Source: Amycolatopsis bartoniae (lineage in GTDB: Bacteria; Actinomycetota; Actinomycetes; Mycobacteriales; Pseudonocardiaceae). Taken from it: 64,000 nucleotides of DNA. Shown here piece after piece: positions 37,312 through 47,489 of the stretch; position 1 is the first letter of the stretch; each line of letters begins with the position of its first letter. A model generated the notes under the pieces. That model ran no database searches. It had not been told where the DNA came from and saw only the letters and a list, made by a program, of their open reading frames with translations. The stretch spans positions 868,001 to 932,000 of the forward strand of contig NZ_JACHWH010000002.1 of the NCBI RefSeq assembly GCF_014191255.1. Reading direction: 5' to 3'. The position numbers and the translations under genes were made by a program.

Positions 37312-38223
37312 CTACTCATCACTTCCTACAGCGGCGAGCGCATCGGCCCCACCGACGATTTCGCTGATCTCCTGCGTGATCTGGGCCTGCCGGGCCTGGT
37401 TCGCCAGCCGGGTGTAGGTGTTCACCAGGTCGTTGGCGTTGTCCGAGGCCGACTTCATGGCGGTGCGCCGCGCGGCCAGCTCGGAAGCGGCCGACTCCAG
37501 CAGTGCCGAGAAGATCCGCGTGTTGATGTACTTCGGCAGCAGGGCCGACAGCAGCCGGTCGGCGCTGGGCTCGAACTCGTAGGACGGCAGCAGGTCGCCC
37601 GGCTGGGCCTGCTGCTGCTCGTCCTCCTCCGAGTACTCGATCTCCAGCGGCGCCATGCGCTTGGCGGTCGGTACCTGGCTGAGCATCGAGCGGAACTCGG
37701 TGTACACGATGTGCACCTCGTCCACGCCGTCCTCGGCCAGGAACGCCTCCGTCAGCGCCCGGCCCGCCTCGGCCGCGTTCTCGTACCGCGGCTGGTCGGA
37801 GAACCCGGTCCAGCTGTCGGCGACCTCGCGGCCCCGGAACCGGTAGTAGCCAAGGCCCTTGCCGCCGATCACGTAGACCGACGGCTCCTTGCCCTCCGAG
37901 CGCAGCAGCGACAGCAGCTCCTCGGTGGTGCGCAGCACATTGGGGTTGTACGCACCGCACAGGCCCTTGTCACTGGTCACCACCAGCACCGCGGCCCGCT
38001 TCGGGTTCGGCCGCTCGACGAGGAACGGGTCGTCCAGGTTGGACGCCGCGCTCGCGAGCGCCGAGAGCACCTTGGTGATCTCGGTCGAGTAGGGCCGGGA
38101 GGCCTCCACCCGCGCCTGCGCACGGCCGATGCGCGAGGTGGCGATCAGTTCCATCGCCTTGGTGATCTTGCCGATCGACTTGGTCGCCCGGATCTTTGCC
38201 CGGAGCTCGCGAAGTTGCGCCAT
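37312..38223 (-). CDS. atpG: ATP synthase F1 subunit gamma
   Basis: 303 residues from ATG 38223. The N-terminal helix [20 protein letters not shown] and the C-terminal helix [20 protein letters not shown] form the rotor coiled coil. [16 protein letters not shown] is the family signature. An acidic/Gln insert ([16 protein letters not shown], about residues 195-210) is like the gamma-loop insertions of mycobacterial and other actinobacterial enzymes, thought to limit ATP hydrolysis. It is downstream of atpA by 11 bp. Confidence 0.96.
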   Translation of the reverse strand: MAQLRELRAKIRATKSIGKITKAMELIATSRIGRAQARVEASRPYSTEITKVLSALASAASNLDDPFLVERPNPKRAAVLVVTSDKGLCGAYNPNVLRTTEELLSLLRSEGKEPSVYVIGGKGLGYYRFRGREVADSWTGFSDQPRYENAAEAGRALTEAFLAEDGVDEVHIVYTEFRSMLSQVPTAKRMAPLEIEYSEEDEQQQAQPGDLLPSYEFEPSADRLLSALLPKYINTRIFSALLESAASELAARRTAMKSASDNANDLVNTYTRLANQARQAQITQEISEIVGGADALAAVGSDE

Positions 38224-38234
38224 GAGCTATCCGC

Positions 38235-39878
38235 TCACTTCGTCGGGGCCGGCTTGTTGACCTTGACGGTCTCCTGCCCGACCTTGTCGGAGTCCATCGC
38301 CTCGGACTCGGCCTCGTTGGTCAGCGTCTGACCCTCCGAGGTGCGGAAGCCCTTCTTGAACTCGTTCGACGCGTTGACGACGCGCTCGGCGAGCTCGTCG
38401 GTCCACTGACCCTTGTCGCGGATCTCGGCGAGGATGTCGTCGTGCTTGTGGCGCAGGTTCTCCAGCAGCTCGTGGTTGAACCGCGCCACGTCCTCGACCG
38501 GCACGTCGTCGAAGTGCCCGTTGGTGCCGAGGTACACGGTGATGACCTGCTGCTCGACCGGCACCGGCGAGTACTGCGGTTGCTTGAGCACCTCGTACAG
38601 GCGGACACCGCGGTCCAGCTGGGCGCGAGAGGTCGGGTCCAGGTCGGAGGCGAAGGCGGCGAACGCCTGCAGCTCCTGGTACTGGGACAGGTCGATCCGC
38701 AGCGAGCCGGAGACCTTCTTCATCGCCTTGATCTGCGCGTCACCGCCGACTCGCGAGACCGACGTGGTGACGTCGACCGCGGGGCGCTGACCCGAGTTGA
38801 ACAGGTCCGACTGGAAGAAGCACTGGCCGTCGGTGATCGAGATGACGTTCGTCGGGATGTAGGCCGAGATGTCGTTGGCCTTGGTCTCGATGATCGGCAG
38901 CCCGGTCAGCGAACCGCCGCCCAGCTCGTCGGACAGCTTCGCGCACCGCTCCAGCAGCCGCGAGTGCAAGTAGAAGACGTCGCCGGGGAACGCCTCGCGG
39001 CCCGGCGGGCGGCGCAGCAGCAGCGAGATCGCGCGGTAGGCGTCGGCCTGCTTGGACAGGTCGTCGAACACGATCAGCACGTGCTTGCCCTGGTACATCC
39101 AGTGCTGGCCCAGCGCCGAACCGGTGTAGGGGGCGAGCCACTTGAAGCCGGCCGAGTCCGAAGCCGGGGCGGCGACGATGGTGGTGTACTCCAGCGCGCC
39201 CGCGTCCTCCAGGGACTTGCGCACCCCGGCGATGGTCGAGCCCTTCTGGCCGACCGCGACGTAGATGCAGCGGACCTGCTTGGCCGGGTCGCCGCTCTCC
39301 CAGTTCGCCTTCTGGTTGATGATCGTGTCGACGCAGACCGCGGTCTTGCCGGTCTTGCGGTCACCGATGATCAGCTGGCGCTGACCGCGGCCGATCGGCG
39401 TCATCGCGTCGATCGCGGTGATACCGGTCTGCAGCGGCTCGGACACCGGCTGCCGCTGGACCACCGAGGCGGCCTGCAGCTCCAGCGCCCGGCGCTCGTC
39501 GGACGCGATGTCGCCGAGTCCGTCGATCGGCTTGCCCAGCGGGTCGATGACCCGGCCGAGGAAGTCCTCGCCGACCGGGATGGACAGGATCTGCCCGGTC
39601 CGCTTGACCTCCTGGCCCTCTTCGATCTGCTCGTAGTTACCCAGGATCACGACGCCGATCCGGCGCGGCTCCAGGTTCTGCGCGACGCCGAGGATGCCGC
39701 CGGGGAACTCCAGCAGCTCGTTGGCCATGGTCGAGGGCAGGCCCTCGACGTGGGCGACGCCGTCACCGGTGTCGATGACGGTGCCGACCTCTTCCCGGCT
39801 CACGTCGGGTGAGTAACTCGAGACGTAGTTCTCGATCGCGCCACGGATCTCGTCCGAGGAGATCGTCAGCTCCGCCAT
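38235..39878 (-). CDS. atpA: ATP synthase F1 subunit alpha
   Basis: 547 residues from ATG 39878 ([20 protein letters not shown]). Non-catalytic nucleotide site [15 protein letters not shown], the arginine-finger region [18 protein letters not shown], and the [10 protein letters not shown] motif are intact. The C-terminus has an extension of about 30 residues ([18 protein letters not shown]), as in mycobacterial AtpA, where the tail suppresses ATP hydrolysis. The long in-frame stretch upstream to 39995 is not supported. Confidence 0.97.
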   Translation of the reverse strand: MAELTISSDEIRGAIENYVSSYSPDVSREEVGTVIDTGDGVAHVEGLPSTMANELLEFPGGILGVAQNLEPRRIGVVILGNYEQIEEGQEVKRTGQILSIPVGEDFLGRVIDPLGKPIDGLGDIASDERRALELQAASVVQRQPVSEPLQTGITAIDAMTPIGRGQRQLIIGDRKTGKTAVCVDTIINQKANWESGDPAKQVRCIYVAVGQKGSTIAGVRKSLEDAGALEYTTIVAAPASDSAGFKWLAPYTGSALGQHWMYQGKHVLIVFDDLSKQADAYRAISLLLRRPPGREAFPGDVFYLHSRLLERCAKLSDELGGGSLTGLPIIETKANDISAYIPTNVISITDGQCFFQSDLFNSGQRPAVDVTTSVSRVGGDAQIKAMKKVSGSLRIDLSQYQELQAFAAFASDLDPTSRAQLDRGVRLYEVLKQPQYSPVPVEQQVITVYLGTNGHFDDVPVEDVARFNHELLENLRHKHDDILAEIRDKGQWTDELAERVVNASNEFKKGFRTSEGQTLTNEAESEAMDSDKVGQETVKVNKPAPTK

Positions 39879-39930
39879 GTCTGTCCCGCTCTCGCTTCGT
39901 TCTTGCCAGTGTTCAAAGTCTTGGTGGGGC

Positions 39931-40761
39931 TCATGCCAGCTGCCTGCGCAGTGCCGCGATCCGACCCGCCGCACTGCCGTCGATGACCTCGTCACCGACG
40001 CGGACGACCAGTCCGCCGCCGAGCTTCGGGTCGACCTCCACGAGCAGGGTGATCTGCCTGCCGTAGATGCCGGTGAGCTTCTCGGTCAGCTGCTGCTCCT
40101 GCTGGCCGGTGAGCGGCGCGGCGCTGGTGACGTAGGCGACCGAACGCTCCCGGCGCTCCGCGGCCAGCCGGACCAGCCGGTCGAGGCCGAAGCCGACCCC
40201 GCGCCCGGTCTGACGGGTCACGACCTGCTCGACCAGTGCCAGCGTCACGGCACCGGCCTTGCCGCCGAACAGCTCACGGACCAGCTGGCGCTTGGCCGCG
40301 ACGGGCGCGGCCTGGTCCGACAACGCCTGGTCGAGTTCGGGTTCACCTACCAGGATACGGGCAATCCGGAACAGCTCGTCCTCGACGGCGTCCAGATTTC
40401 CGGCCTTTTCCGCGCTGGTCAGCAGCGCGGACCGGCCGAGCGACTCCAGACCGTCCAGCAGCTCGCGCGGACTGGACCACCGCTGGCCGACCGCGTCCTC
40501 GAGCACGCGCAGCGCGGGCCCGGACACCTTGCCGTCCAGCAGCGAGGTGACCAGCCGCTTGCGGGCCTCGGGGTCGGAGGAGCCGTCGCCCAGAGCCCGG
40601 CGCAGGCCGATCTCCCTGGTCAGCAGCTCGACCACGGAGAACAGCTCCGACCCCAGGGTCTCCGGCTCGACACCGGCCTGGCCGAGCACCCCATCGAGGG
40701 TGCGCTCGGCCGCGGCGAGTGCTTCGCGGCTGGCGGCGTGCAGTGTTGCCGGGCTAGTCAT
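39931..40761 (-). CDS. atpH: ATP synthase subunit delta
   Basis: 276 residues from ATG 40761 ([18 protein letters not shown]). Typical delta subunits are about 180 residues. The additional N-terminal helical bundle is as commonly seen in actinobacterial AtpH. The C-terminal OSCP domain carries [39 protein letters not shown] and [16 protein letters not shown]. It links the F1 head to the peripheral stalk. atpF is a separate gene upstream, so this is not the fused b-delta protein of mycobacteria. Confidence 0.94.
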   Translation of the reverse strand: MTSPATLHAASREALAAAERTLDGVLGQAGVEPETLGSELFSVVELLTREIGLRRALGDGSSDPEARKRLVTSLLDGKVSGPALRVLEDAVGQRWSSPRELLDGLESLGRSALLTSAEKAGNLDAVEDELFRIARILVGEPELDQALSDQAAPVAAKRQLVRELFGGKAGAVTLALVEQVVTRQTGRGVGFGLDRLVRLAAERRERSVAYVTSAAPLTGQQEQQLTEKLTGIYGRQITLLVEVDPKLGGGLVVRVGDEVIDGSAAGRIAALRRQLA

Positions 40762-40768
40762 GGGCCTC

Positions 40769-41314
40769 TTACTTTCCTGCTCCGTTGGCGGTCCCGAGCT
40801 CGGCGAGGAAGCGGTCGACCGTGCCGCGGCGGCGGGCCTCGTCCTCCAGGGACTCACCCACGATGCGGCTGGCCAGCTCGACCGAGTTGCGGCCCAGCTC
40901 GGCCCGCAGCTCGGCGACGATCTGCGCCTTCTGGGCCTGCAGTGCGGCGTGGCCCTGCGCGATGATGCGCGCGGCCTCGTCCTGGGCCTCGGCCTTCAGC
41001 TCTTCCTTGATCCGCTCGGCCTCGAGCCGCGCGTCGTCGCGGATCTTGGCCGCCTCGGTGAAGGCGTCGGCGAGCTGGGCCTTGTACTCGGCCCGCGCCT
41101 TCTCCGCCTCCGCCTGCGCCTGCTCGGCCTTCTCGATGCCACCCTCGATCTTGGCGGCCCGCTCCTCGTAGAGCTTCTCGAAGCGCGGGACGGCGAACTT
41201 CGCCAGCAGCCAGAGCAGGAGGAGGAACGCGATCAGGCCGACGATGACTTCCGGGATGTTCGGAAGCACCGGGCTCGGCGAATCCGCCGCGAGCACCATC
41301 TGGGTCTTCAGCAC
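40769..41314 (-). CDS. atpF: ATP synthase Fo subunit b
   Basis: 181 residues from GTG 41314, with AAGGAG five bases upstream. One membrane helix (PEVIVGLIAFLLLLWLLAKF) precedes a long charged coiled coil (EKAEQAQAEAEKARAEYKA). It forms the peripheral stalk. Only one b-type gene is seen, so the enzyme should use a b homodimer. Confidence 0.95.
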   Translation of the reverse strand: MLKTQMVLAADSPSPVLPNIPEVIVGLIAFLLLLWLLAKFAVPRFEKLYEERAAKIEGGIEKAEQAQAEAEKARAEYKAQLADAFTEAAKIRDDARLEAERIKEELKAEAQDEAARIIAQGHAALQAQKAQIVAELRAELGRNSVELASRIVGESLEDEARRRGTVDRFLAELGTANGAGK

Positions 41315-41343
41315 AACGACTCCTTCAGCGATGAGCGGTCAAC

Positions 41344-41601
41344 TCAGGCGGCGGAGGCGATGAAGTAGACGACCAGACCGATCAGCGCCAGCACCTCGGT
41401 AAGCACGAACGTGGTCCACGCGATACCCATCAGCTTGCCCTGCGCCTCCGGCTGGCGGGCGGTGCCGTTGATGACGGCGGCCCAGATCAGGCCGATACCG
41501 ATACCGGGGCCGATCGCGCCGAGGCCGTACCCGATGGCGGCGAGACCCGGGTTGAGGTTCACCGCGGATTCGGCGGCCTGCGCGAGAACGATGTTGCTCA
41601 C
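41344..41601 (-). CDS. atpE: ATP synthase Fo subunit c
   Basis: 85 residues forming two hydrophobic helices. The polar loop RQPE is at residues 49-52. The proton-carrying Glu is E69 in [11 protein letters not shown]. The glycine motif GIGIG of the first helix is intact, suggesting a normal proton-type ring. It is the rotor ring that moves protons with AtpB. Confidence 0.97.
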   Translation of the reverse strand: MSNIVLAQAAESAVNLNPGLAAIGYGLGAIGPGIGIGLIWAAVINGTARQPEAQGKLMGIAWTTFVLTEVLALIGLVVYFIASAA

Positions 41602-41670
41602 TTGGTATATCCCTTTCCAGTCGGTCCGCGTAGTCCGCGGATCGGGGGCTTGCGGTTGTGGTGGTCTTCG

Positions 41671-42456
41671 TTAGTGGTCTTCGGCCAGTGCCGCGCCGAT
41701 GTAGTTCGCCGAGAGGACCGCGAACACGTACGCCTGGATCACCTGGATCAGCGCTTCCACGAAGGTCATCAGGATGGCGAACGCGAACGAGATGATCGAA
41801 ACCGGCTTCGCGATCGCGCCACTGGCCTCGACCAGCAGGAACTCGCCCGCGACCGTGAAGACCAGGAGGATGAGGTGCCCGGCGAACATCGCGGCGAAAA
41901 CACGGATGGCGAGCGTGATCGGGTTGAGCACGAACTTCTGCAGGAACTCGATCGGCGTCAGCAGGAGGTAGATCGCCGCGGGCGCGCCCGGCGGAACGGT
42001 CTGGTGCTTGAGGTAACCGACGAAACCGTGCCGCTTGAAGCCCACGAAGTGGTAGACCGGGTAGACCACGAACAGCGACAACGCGAGCGGGAAACCGATG
42101 TGCGCGAACGTCGGGAACTGGAAGAACGGGATCAGCCCGAAGACGTTGTTGACCAGCACGAAGCTGAACAGGGTGAGCACGAGCGGGATGTACGGCCGGA
42201 AGTCCTTCGAACCGATCTGCTCGCGGGCCATGCCGTTGCGGGCGAAGTCGTAGACGTACTCCGCCAGGAACTGGCCCTTGCCCGGCACGACCTTCAGCTT
42301 CCGCGAGCTGATCAGGAAGAACGCGGCGATGATGACGACCGACAGCACGATCAGGATCATCGGCTTCGTGATGCCGAGGAAGATCGGCGGCAGGTCGAAG
42401 TCTCCGGCACCGGGGGGCGTGAAGGTGCTGCCCTCGGTCACTACCAGCGCGCCCAA
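41671..42456 (-). CDS. atpB: ATP synthase Fo subunit a
   Basis: 261 residues from a TTG start at 42456, supported by AAGGAG five bases upstream. Five to six membrane helices are present, with NPITLAIRVFAAMFAGH containing the essential stator arginine and FVEALIQVIQAYVFAVL as the proton half-channel helix. First structural gene of the atp operon. A perfect hairpin precedes it about 70 bases upstream. Confidence 0.95.
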   Translation of the reverse strand: MGALVVTEGSTFTPPGAGDFDLPPIFLGITKPMILIVLSVVIIAAFFLISSRKLKVVPGKGQFLAEYVYDFARNGMAREQIGSKDFRPYIPLVLTLFSFVLVNNVFGLIPFFQFPTFAHIGFPLALSLFVVYPVYHFVGFKRHGFVGYLKHQTVPPGAPAAIYLLLTPIEFLQKFVLNPITLAIRVFAAMFAGHLILLVFTVAGEFLLVEASGAIAKPVSIISFAFAILMTFVEALIQVIQAYVFAVLSANYIGAALAEDH

Positions 42457-42524
42457 CTGGGCTCCTTCCGGTTCTCCCGGCCGGCGTCACTCCGCCGGGG
42501 GAATCGTCACGATCTGGACTTAAC

Positions 42525-42546
42525 GTACCCGATAGGTTTCGGGTAC
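42525..42546. promoter_or_regulatory. perfect 8-bp hairpin in the atp operon leader
   Basis: GTACCCGA (42525-42532) and TCGGGTAC (42539-42546) pair perfectly around a six-base loop (TAGGTT). It lies in the 312-bp gap (42457-42768) between the atpI-like gene and atpB. The same gap holds the word GTTCAC twice, 11 bp apart on the minus strand, but no gene. It could be an operator or a leader RNA structure. No T tract follows, so a simple terminator is less likely. Confidence 0.55.
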
Positions 42547-42768
42547 CTGGAAGCGGCTCCCGTGGGTGAACTGGTAGTGAACACTCAGCCACCGGGGAGT
42601 CCGGCGCTACGATTCCCGAGGACGGGGTCGGGGAGGACCGATACCCGAGGCTCCATCACGATCGCGACAGTGCTGGTCGGGGTTCCGCCTTCGGGGAGCG
42701 CGGCCGTTCCCGCCTCCACATTTCCGGACGATACCAGCCGGTAGACGGCTGCCGTACGCCCGTACTCC

Positions 42769-43218
42769 TTAACTGTCGCTCGCGGGGATGATCGTCGGAA
42801 TCCTGGTCCGCCGGAACGCGAGGAACTCGGCCGCGGCCCACACCAGAATGACGGCGAGCATCGTGAAGGCCAGCGCCTTCACGTGCAGGAAACCGACGTG
42901 GCGCAGCAGCATCATCACGCCGAGCAGCACCAAGATCTTGAGGATGTACCCGCCCAGCGACACGGCCATCAGCGCCATCGGGTCCATCGCGGCGGTCTTG
43001 CGCATCATCCACAGCGTCACCAGCGACGACGCGAAGGCGATGACACCGCCGGCGAGCGCGCCGAACAGGCCGTGCAGCCCGACCAGCAGCAGCGACACCA
43101 CGGCGCCGACGACGACGGTGGCGATCCCCGGCCACAGCGCACCCCGGTACATCGCGTCCGCGAGCTTGAGCACGGACTGGGCGTGCGGGTTCTCGGTCTT
43201 CTCGGTCATCACTGTCAC
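42769..43218 (-). CDS. AtpI-like small membrane protein
   Basis: 149 residues from GTG 43218 (ATG 43209 is an alternative), with four hydrophobic helices (GIATVVVGAVVSLLLVGL, GGVIAFASSLVTLWMM and two more). Position immediately before atpB matches the Rv1303-type AtpI-like gene of mycobacteria, thought to help assemble the c ring. It overlaps the wecA stop by four bases (GTGA). Sequence identity is weak, so the call rests mainly on topology and context. Confidence 0.8.
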   Translation of the reverse strand: MTVMTEKTENPHAQSVLKLADAMYRGALWPGIATVVVGAVVSLLLVGLHGLFGALAGGVIAFASSLVTLWMMRKTAAMDPMALMAVSLGGYILKILVLLGVMMLLRHVGFLHVKALAFTMLAVILVWAAAEFLAFRRTRIPTIIPASDS

Positions 43219-44378
43219 GTCGCTCCCTGCTGGTTCCTCGACCTCAGTCTAGGGATGACCGAAACGATCGCCGCGAGCACCAGCCCCGCGCCCGCGATCC
43301 ACAGCACCGCGGCCGTATCGAACAGCGTCAGCGAAACCGCACCGAAACCGAGCAGCCCGGCCCACAGGTAAATGAGCAGCACCGCGCGGCGCTGCGAATG
43401 ACCGATCTCCAGCAGCCGGTGGTGCAGGTGCATCTTGTCCGCCGCGAACGGGCTCTGACCTCGGCGGGTGCGCCGGACGACGGCCATCAGCAGGTCGAGC
43501 ACCGGCAGGAACAGCACCGCGACCACGACCAGCAGCGGCGAGAGCAGCGCGAGCGCGTCCGAGCCGCCGAACCGGGTGTAGTTGATCTTCCCGGAGGCGG
43601 ACGTGGTGGCGCCGGCCAGCATCAGGCCGATCATCATCGAGCCCGAGTCGCCCATGAAGATCTTCGCGGGCTGGAAGTTGTGCGGCAGGAAGCCCAGGCA
43701 GGCACCCGCGAGCGTGGCGGCGATCAGCGCGGGCGGGTACGTGCCGACGTCGCCGCCCGCCGAGCGGAGCAGGCCGAGCGAGAACGCGCACGTCGCGGTG
43801 GCGGCGATGAACCCCAGGCCGGCGGCCAGCCCGTCGAGGCCGTCGACGAAGTTCATCGCGTTGACCAGCAGCACCACCAGGATGACCATGAGCAAGCTGC
43901 CCTGGTTGCTGTCGAGGATGACCACCTGGCCGAGCGCGTCACCGTTGCCGCCCCACGGCACCCAGAACACGTTCCACTGCACGCCGAAGATCACCAGGAT
44001 GCCCGCGCACAGCACCTGCCCGGCGAGCTTGGTCCACGCGTCGATCTCGAACCGGTCGTCGACGGCGCCGATCAGCACGATCACGCCACCGCCGATGAGC
44101 ACGCCGACGGGGTCGAGCGAGTACTCGAACGCGCGCCGCAGCACCGGCAGCTGGTGGGCCATCGCCATGCCCCCGGCGACGCCGAGGTACATCGCGAGAC
44201 CACCCATCCGCGGGATGGGGATGACGTGCACGTCGCGGGCACGCGGGTTGGCGATGGCGCCCGCGCGGATGGCGAACCGCCGGACGAGACCCGTGAGCAG
44301 GAAGGTCAGCGTCGCCGAGATGAGGCCGACGAGGATGTACTCCCGGATCGGGAGTCCGGCGGTCGCGATCGGAGTCAT
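43215..44378 (-). CDS. wecA: decaprenyl-phosphate GlcNAc-1-phosphate transferase WecA
   Basis: 387 residues from ATG 44378 with about 11 hydrophobic helices. The polyprenyl-phosphate transferase motifs are clear: IGAVDDRFEIDAWTKL (Asp pair), AMNFVDGLDGLAAG and IFMGDSGSMMIG. HLHHRLLEIGHSQRR is the WecA/Rfe-type C-terminal motif, distinguishing it from MraY. It starts arabinogalactan linker synthesis by moving GlcNAc-1-P from UDP-GlcNAc to decaprenyl phosphate at the membrane. Stop and start codons overlap with the neighbours on both sides. Confidence 0.93.
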   Translation of the reverse strand: MTPIATAGLPIREYILVGLISATLTFLLTGLVRRFAIRAGAIANPRARDVHVIPIPRMGGLAMYLGVAGGMAMAHQLPVLRRAFEYSLDPVGVLIGGGVIVLIGAVDDRFEIDAWTKLAGQVLCAGILVIFGVQWNVFWVPWGGNGDALGQVVILDSNQGSLLMVILVVLLVNAMNFVDGLDGLAAGLGFIAATATCAFSLGLLRSAGGDVGTYPPALIAATLAGACLGFLPHNFQPAKIFMGDSGSMMIGLMLAGATTSASGKINYTRFGGSDALALLSPLLVVVAVLFLPVLDLLMAVVRRTRRGQSPFAADKMHLHHRLLEIGHSQRRAVLLIYLWAGLLGFGAVSLTLFDTAAVLWIAGAGLVLAAIVSVIPRLRSRNQQGAT

Positions 44379-45028
44379 CAGGAGCGGGTGGCCACCGGCA
44401 CGCCGAGCACCTCGGAGACGGCCGCGGCGCTCACGGCGCCCTCGCGCAGCAGGAGTGGCTCGCTGCCGGTGAGGTCCACGATGGTGGACGGCACGGGCTC
44501 ACCGCTCGGGCCGCCGTCGAGGTACACCGAGACCGAGTCGCCCAGCTGGTCCTTCGCCTCCTGCGCGGTGGCGGCAGGCGGCTGGCCGGAGACGTTCGCG
44601 CTCGACACGGCCATCGGACCGACGTCGCGCAGCAGCTCCAGCGCGACCGGGTGCAGCGGCATCCGGAGCATCACGGTGCCGCGCGTGGTGCCGAGGTCCC
44701 ATTGCAGGCTCGGCGCGTGCGGCAACACGATGGACAGGTCACCCGGCCAGAACGCCTCGACGAGAGCCCTTGCGTGGGGCGGCATCCCGAGCACCAGACC
44801 ATCCACAGTGGACCACGAGCCGACGAGCACGCCCACCGGCATGTCCGGCCCGCGGTGCTTCGCGCGCAGCAGCGCGCGCACGGCACCCGCGTCGAAGGCG
44901 TCCGCCCCGATGCCGTAGACCGTGTCGGTGGGCAGAACGACCAGTCGGCTGGAACGCACCGCGCTCGCGGCCTCGGCCAATCCCTCCGCCCGCGATTCCG
45001 GACGGCTGCAGTCGTACACCGCGCTCAT
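44378..45028 (-). CDS. tsaC: L-threonylcarbamoyladenylate synthase (TsaC/Sua5 family)
   Basis: 216 residues from ATG 45028. YrdC-fold motifs VVLPTDTVYGIGADAFDA, MPVGVLVGSW and AVSSANVSGQPPA are intact, and the C-terminal Sua5 extension is lacking. It makes threonylcarbamoyl-AMP for t6A37 tRNA modification. Located between prmC and wecA as in other actinobacteria, with a one-base overlap with wecA. Confidence 0.93.
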   Translation of the reverse strand: MSAVYDCSRPESRAEGLAEAASAVRSSRLVVLPTDTVYGIGADAFDAGAVRALLRAKHRGPDMPVGVLVGSWSTVDGLVLGMPPHARALVEAFWPGDLSIVLPHAPSLQWDLGTTRGTVMLRMPLHPVALELLRDVGPMAVSSANVSGQPPAATAQEAKDQLGDSVSVYLDGGPSGEPVPSTIVDLTGSEPLLLREGAVSAAAVSEVLGVPVATRS

Positions 45029-45071
45029 GCCGGGGAGCTTATTCCTTCAGGTGTGCGGCCCATGTTGAGGG

Positions 45072-45935
45072 TCACGCCCGGCGAGCGGTGACGAACCGGG
45101 GGCGTCCGGTCAGGTCCTGGTGGTCGCGGACGTCCGTCAGCACCTTGCGCGCGGACACGACGGCGGGGGCCGCCGTGCCGTGGGAGTCGTCGTGCTCGAT
45201 GGCCAGCCCGCCGCCGGGCTTGAGCAGCCGCGCGGCGGTGGCGACGGCCAGCCGGAGCACGGCGAGCCCGCCCTCGGACGCGAACACGGCCTGCGCCGGG
45301 TCGTAGTCGATGACCTCGGGCGGCAGCTCGCCGCCCGGCGGCACGTACGGGGGGTTGCACAGGACCAGGTCCACCAGCCCGTCCAGCTCCGCGAAGATCG
45401 TGTTGTCGCCGACGTCGCCGGAGTACAGCCGGATCGGAGTGTCCCCCAGCTCGGCGCGCGCGTCGGCGTTGTGGCGGGCCCACGCCAGCGCCGTGGAGTC
45501 GTTGTCGACGGCGTAGACGATCGCGTCCGGGCGCTCGTGCGCGACGGCCAGCGCCAGCGCGCCGGACCCCGTGCACAGGTCCACGACCACGGGGAGCTCC
45601 CGGCCCTTGAGCAGGTTCAGCCCCCATTCGAGGAGCAGCTCGGTCTCCGGACGGGGGATGAACACACCCGGCCCGACGCTCACCGTGATGTTCCCGAGCG
45701 CGGCCCAGCCTGTCAGGTGCTGCAGCGGCACCCGTTTGGCGCGTTGCGCCACGAGCTGGCCGATGGCGTCGATGACAGGCGGGTCGACCAGCGGGATCAA
45801 CGGCAGCCGTCCCCGTTCGACCCCCAGGACGTGAGCGGCGAGCAGCTCGGCGTCCGTCCGGGGGGACGCGACGCCGGCCTGCTCCAGGATCCTGGTCGCC
45901 TCGAGGATGGCCAGGCGCAGAGGTTGCCGCTTCAC
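45072..45935 (-). CDS. prmC: peptide chain release factor glutamine methyltransferase
   Basis: 287 residues from ATG 45935. SAM-binding VVDLCTGSGALALAVA and the catalytic NPPY (LVLCNPPYVPPG) identify PrmC/HemK. The N-terminal helical bundle precedes GVFIPRPETELLLEW, the usual linker motif. It methylates the GGQ glutamine of release factors, including the RF1 encoded just upstream (prfA). Confidence 0.95.
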   Translation of the reverse strand: MKRQPLRLAILEATRILEQAGVASPRTDAELLAAHVLGVERGRLPLIPLVDPPVIDAIGQLVAQRAKRVPLQHLTGWAALGNITVSVGPGVFIPRPETELLLEWGLNLLKGRELPVVVDLCTGSGALALAVAHERPDAIVYAVDNDSTALAWARHNADARAELGDTPIRLYSGDVGDNTIFAELDGLVDLVLCNPPYVPPGGELPPEVIDYDPAQAVFASEGGLAVLRLAVATAARLLKPGGGLAIEHDDSHGTAAPAVVSARKVLTDVRDHQDLTGRPRFVTARRA

Positions 45936-45960
45936 ATGTCCAACTTTCGCACAGGACCGG

Positions 45961-47031
45961 TCAGGATCCGGCGGCGGCGAGCCGCTCCTCGCGGTCGGCG
46001 GCCGCGAGCGCGTCCAGCACCGCGTCCAGCTCGCCGTCGAGCACCTGGTCGAGGTTGTACGCCTTGTAGTTCACCCGGTGGTCGGAAATGCGGTTCTCGG
46101 GGAAGTTGTAGGTGCGCACCCGCTCGGACCGGTCGACCGTGCGGACCTGCGAGCGCCGCGCGTCGGCCGCCTTGCTCGCGGCCTCCTCCTCGGCCAGCGC
46201 CTGCAGCCGGGCCTGCAGCACCTGGATGGCGCGTGCCCGGTTCTGGATCTGCGACTTCTCGTTCTGGCACGACACCACGATCCCGGTCGGCAGGTGCGTC
46301 ACCCGCACGGCGGAGTCGGTGGTGTTCACGCTCTGCCCGCCGGGGCCGGAGGAGCGGAAGACGTCGATGCGCAGGTCGTTCGGATCGATCTCCACCTCGA
46401 CCTCCTCGGGCTCGGGGTAGATCAGCACCCCGGCCGCGGACGTGTGGATCCGGCCCTGCGACTCCGTCGCCGGCACGCGCTGCACGCGGTGCACACCGCC
46501 CTCGAACTTCAGCCGCGCCCACACGCCGTCCGCGTTGCCGCCCTTGCTCTTGAGCGAGACCGTGACGTCCTTGTAGCCGCCGAGGTCGGAGTCGACCGAG
46601 TCGAGCACCTCGGCCTTCCAGCCGTGGCGCTCGGCGTACCGCAGGTACATGCGCAGCAGGTCGCCCGCGAACAACGCGGACTCCTCGCCGCCTTCACCCG
46701 ACTTGATCTCCATGACCACGTCCGAGCCGTCGTACGGGTCGCGTGGCAGCAGCAGCTCGGTGAGCCGGGACTCCAGCGCCGGGATGCGCGCGGCGATCTC
46801 CTGCGACTCGGCGGCGAACGTCGGGTCCTCGTGCGCCAGCTCCTGGGCGGCCGCCAGGTCCTCACGAGCCGCGTCCAGCTCGCCGATCGCCTTGACCACC
46901 GGTGCCAGCTCGGCGTACCGCCGCCCCAGCTTGCGCGCCCGCGACTGGTCGGCGTGCACGGCCGGGTCCGCGAGCTGCTTCTCCAGCTCGGCGTACTCGT
47001 CGAGCAGCCCGCGCAGTGAGGACGATTCCAC
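45961..47031 (-). CDS. prfA: peptide chain release factor 1
   Basis: 356 residues from GTG 47031. The GGQ loop [17 protein letters not shown] enters the peptidyl-transferase centre, and [20 protein letters not shown] follows it. The anticodon-like PxT region lies in domain 2 ([18 protein letters not shown]). It reads UAA and UAG stop codons. A GC-rich hairpin separates it from rpmE. Confidence 0.96.
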   Translation of the reverse strand: MESSSLRGLLDEYAELEKQLADPAVHADQSRARKLGRRYAELAPVVKAIGELDAAREDLAAAQELAHEDPTFAAESQEIAARIPALESRLTELLLPRDPYDGSDVVMEIKSGEGGEESALFAGDLLRMYLRYAERHGWKAEVLDSVDSDLGGYKDVTVSLKSKGGNADGVWARLKFEGGVHRVQRVPATESQGRIHTSAAGVLIYPEPEEVEVEIDPNDLRIDVFRSSGPGGQSVNTTDSAVRVTHLPTGIVVSCQNEKSQIQNRARAIQVLQARLQALAEEEAASKAADARRSQVRTVDRSERVRTYNFPENRISDHRVNYKAYNLDQVLDGELDAVLDALAAADREERLAAAGS

Positions 47032-47074
47032 TTCAGAGACCTCTTGTTTCGGCGAAGGACGTGGACATGAAAGC

Positions 47075-47107
47075 GGCGCCCGCCCCCGGGGTCCGGGTGC
47101 GGGCGCC
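47075..47107 (-). terminator. terminator-like hairpin between rpmE and prfA
   Basis: GGCGCCCGC (47075-47083) pairs with GCGGGCGCC (47099-47107) around a 15-base loop. In the minus direction it is followed by GCTTTC. It would limit read-through from rpmE into prfA, which may also have its own promoter. Confidence 0.6.
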
Positions 47108-47117
47108 GTCGATCAAG

Positions 47118-47345
47118 CTACTTGGCGTCGGTCTTCTTCTGACGCTTGCCGTAGCGCGCCTCGAAGCGCGCGACCCGGCCACCGGTGTCCAGAATCTTCT
47201 GCTTGCCGGTGTAGAACGGGTGGCAGCTGGAGCAGATTTCGACCGTGATGTTGCCCGAGGTCTTGGTGCTCCGCGTGGTGAAGGTGTTACCGCAGCCGCA
47301 CGTCACCGTGGTCGGGACGTACTCGGGGTGGATACCGCTCTTCAT
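47118..47345 (-). CDS. rpmE: 50S ribosomal protein L31, zinc-binding form
   Basis: 75 residues from ATG 47345. The zinc ligands are CGCGNTF and [10 protein letters not shown] (CxC ... CxxC), the C+ form that many bacteria replace with a C- form under zinc starvation. The C-terminus is basic ([13 protein letters not shown]). Position between rho and prfA is conserved in actinobacteria. Confidence 0.95.
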   Translation of the reverse strand: MKSGIHPEYVPTTVTCGCGNTFTTRSTKTSGNITVEICSSCHPFYTGKQKILDTGGRVARFEARYGKRQKKTDAK

Positions 47346-47443
47346 GGGGTCCTCTCATCGTGGCCGCCGGGTCCTCGCGTGAGGTGAACCGGAGCCGGAC
47401 TTCAGCGGATTGATTTTGCCAGATCAGCTGACGTCTCGAACAA

Positions 47444-47481
47444 CGCACCCCCGCCCCCGGCTATTCCGGGGAACGGGGGCG
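47444..47481 (-). terminator. rho terminator-like hairpin
   Basis: CGCACCCCCGCCCCCGG pairs with CCGGGGAACGGGGGCG around CTATT, starting nine bases after the rho stop codon in the minus direction. The stem is long and GC-rich; a clear T tract is missing. Confidence 0.65.
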
Positions 47482-47489
47482 CGAGGCGA

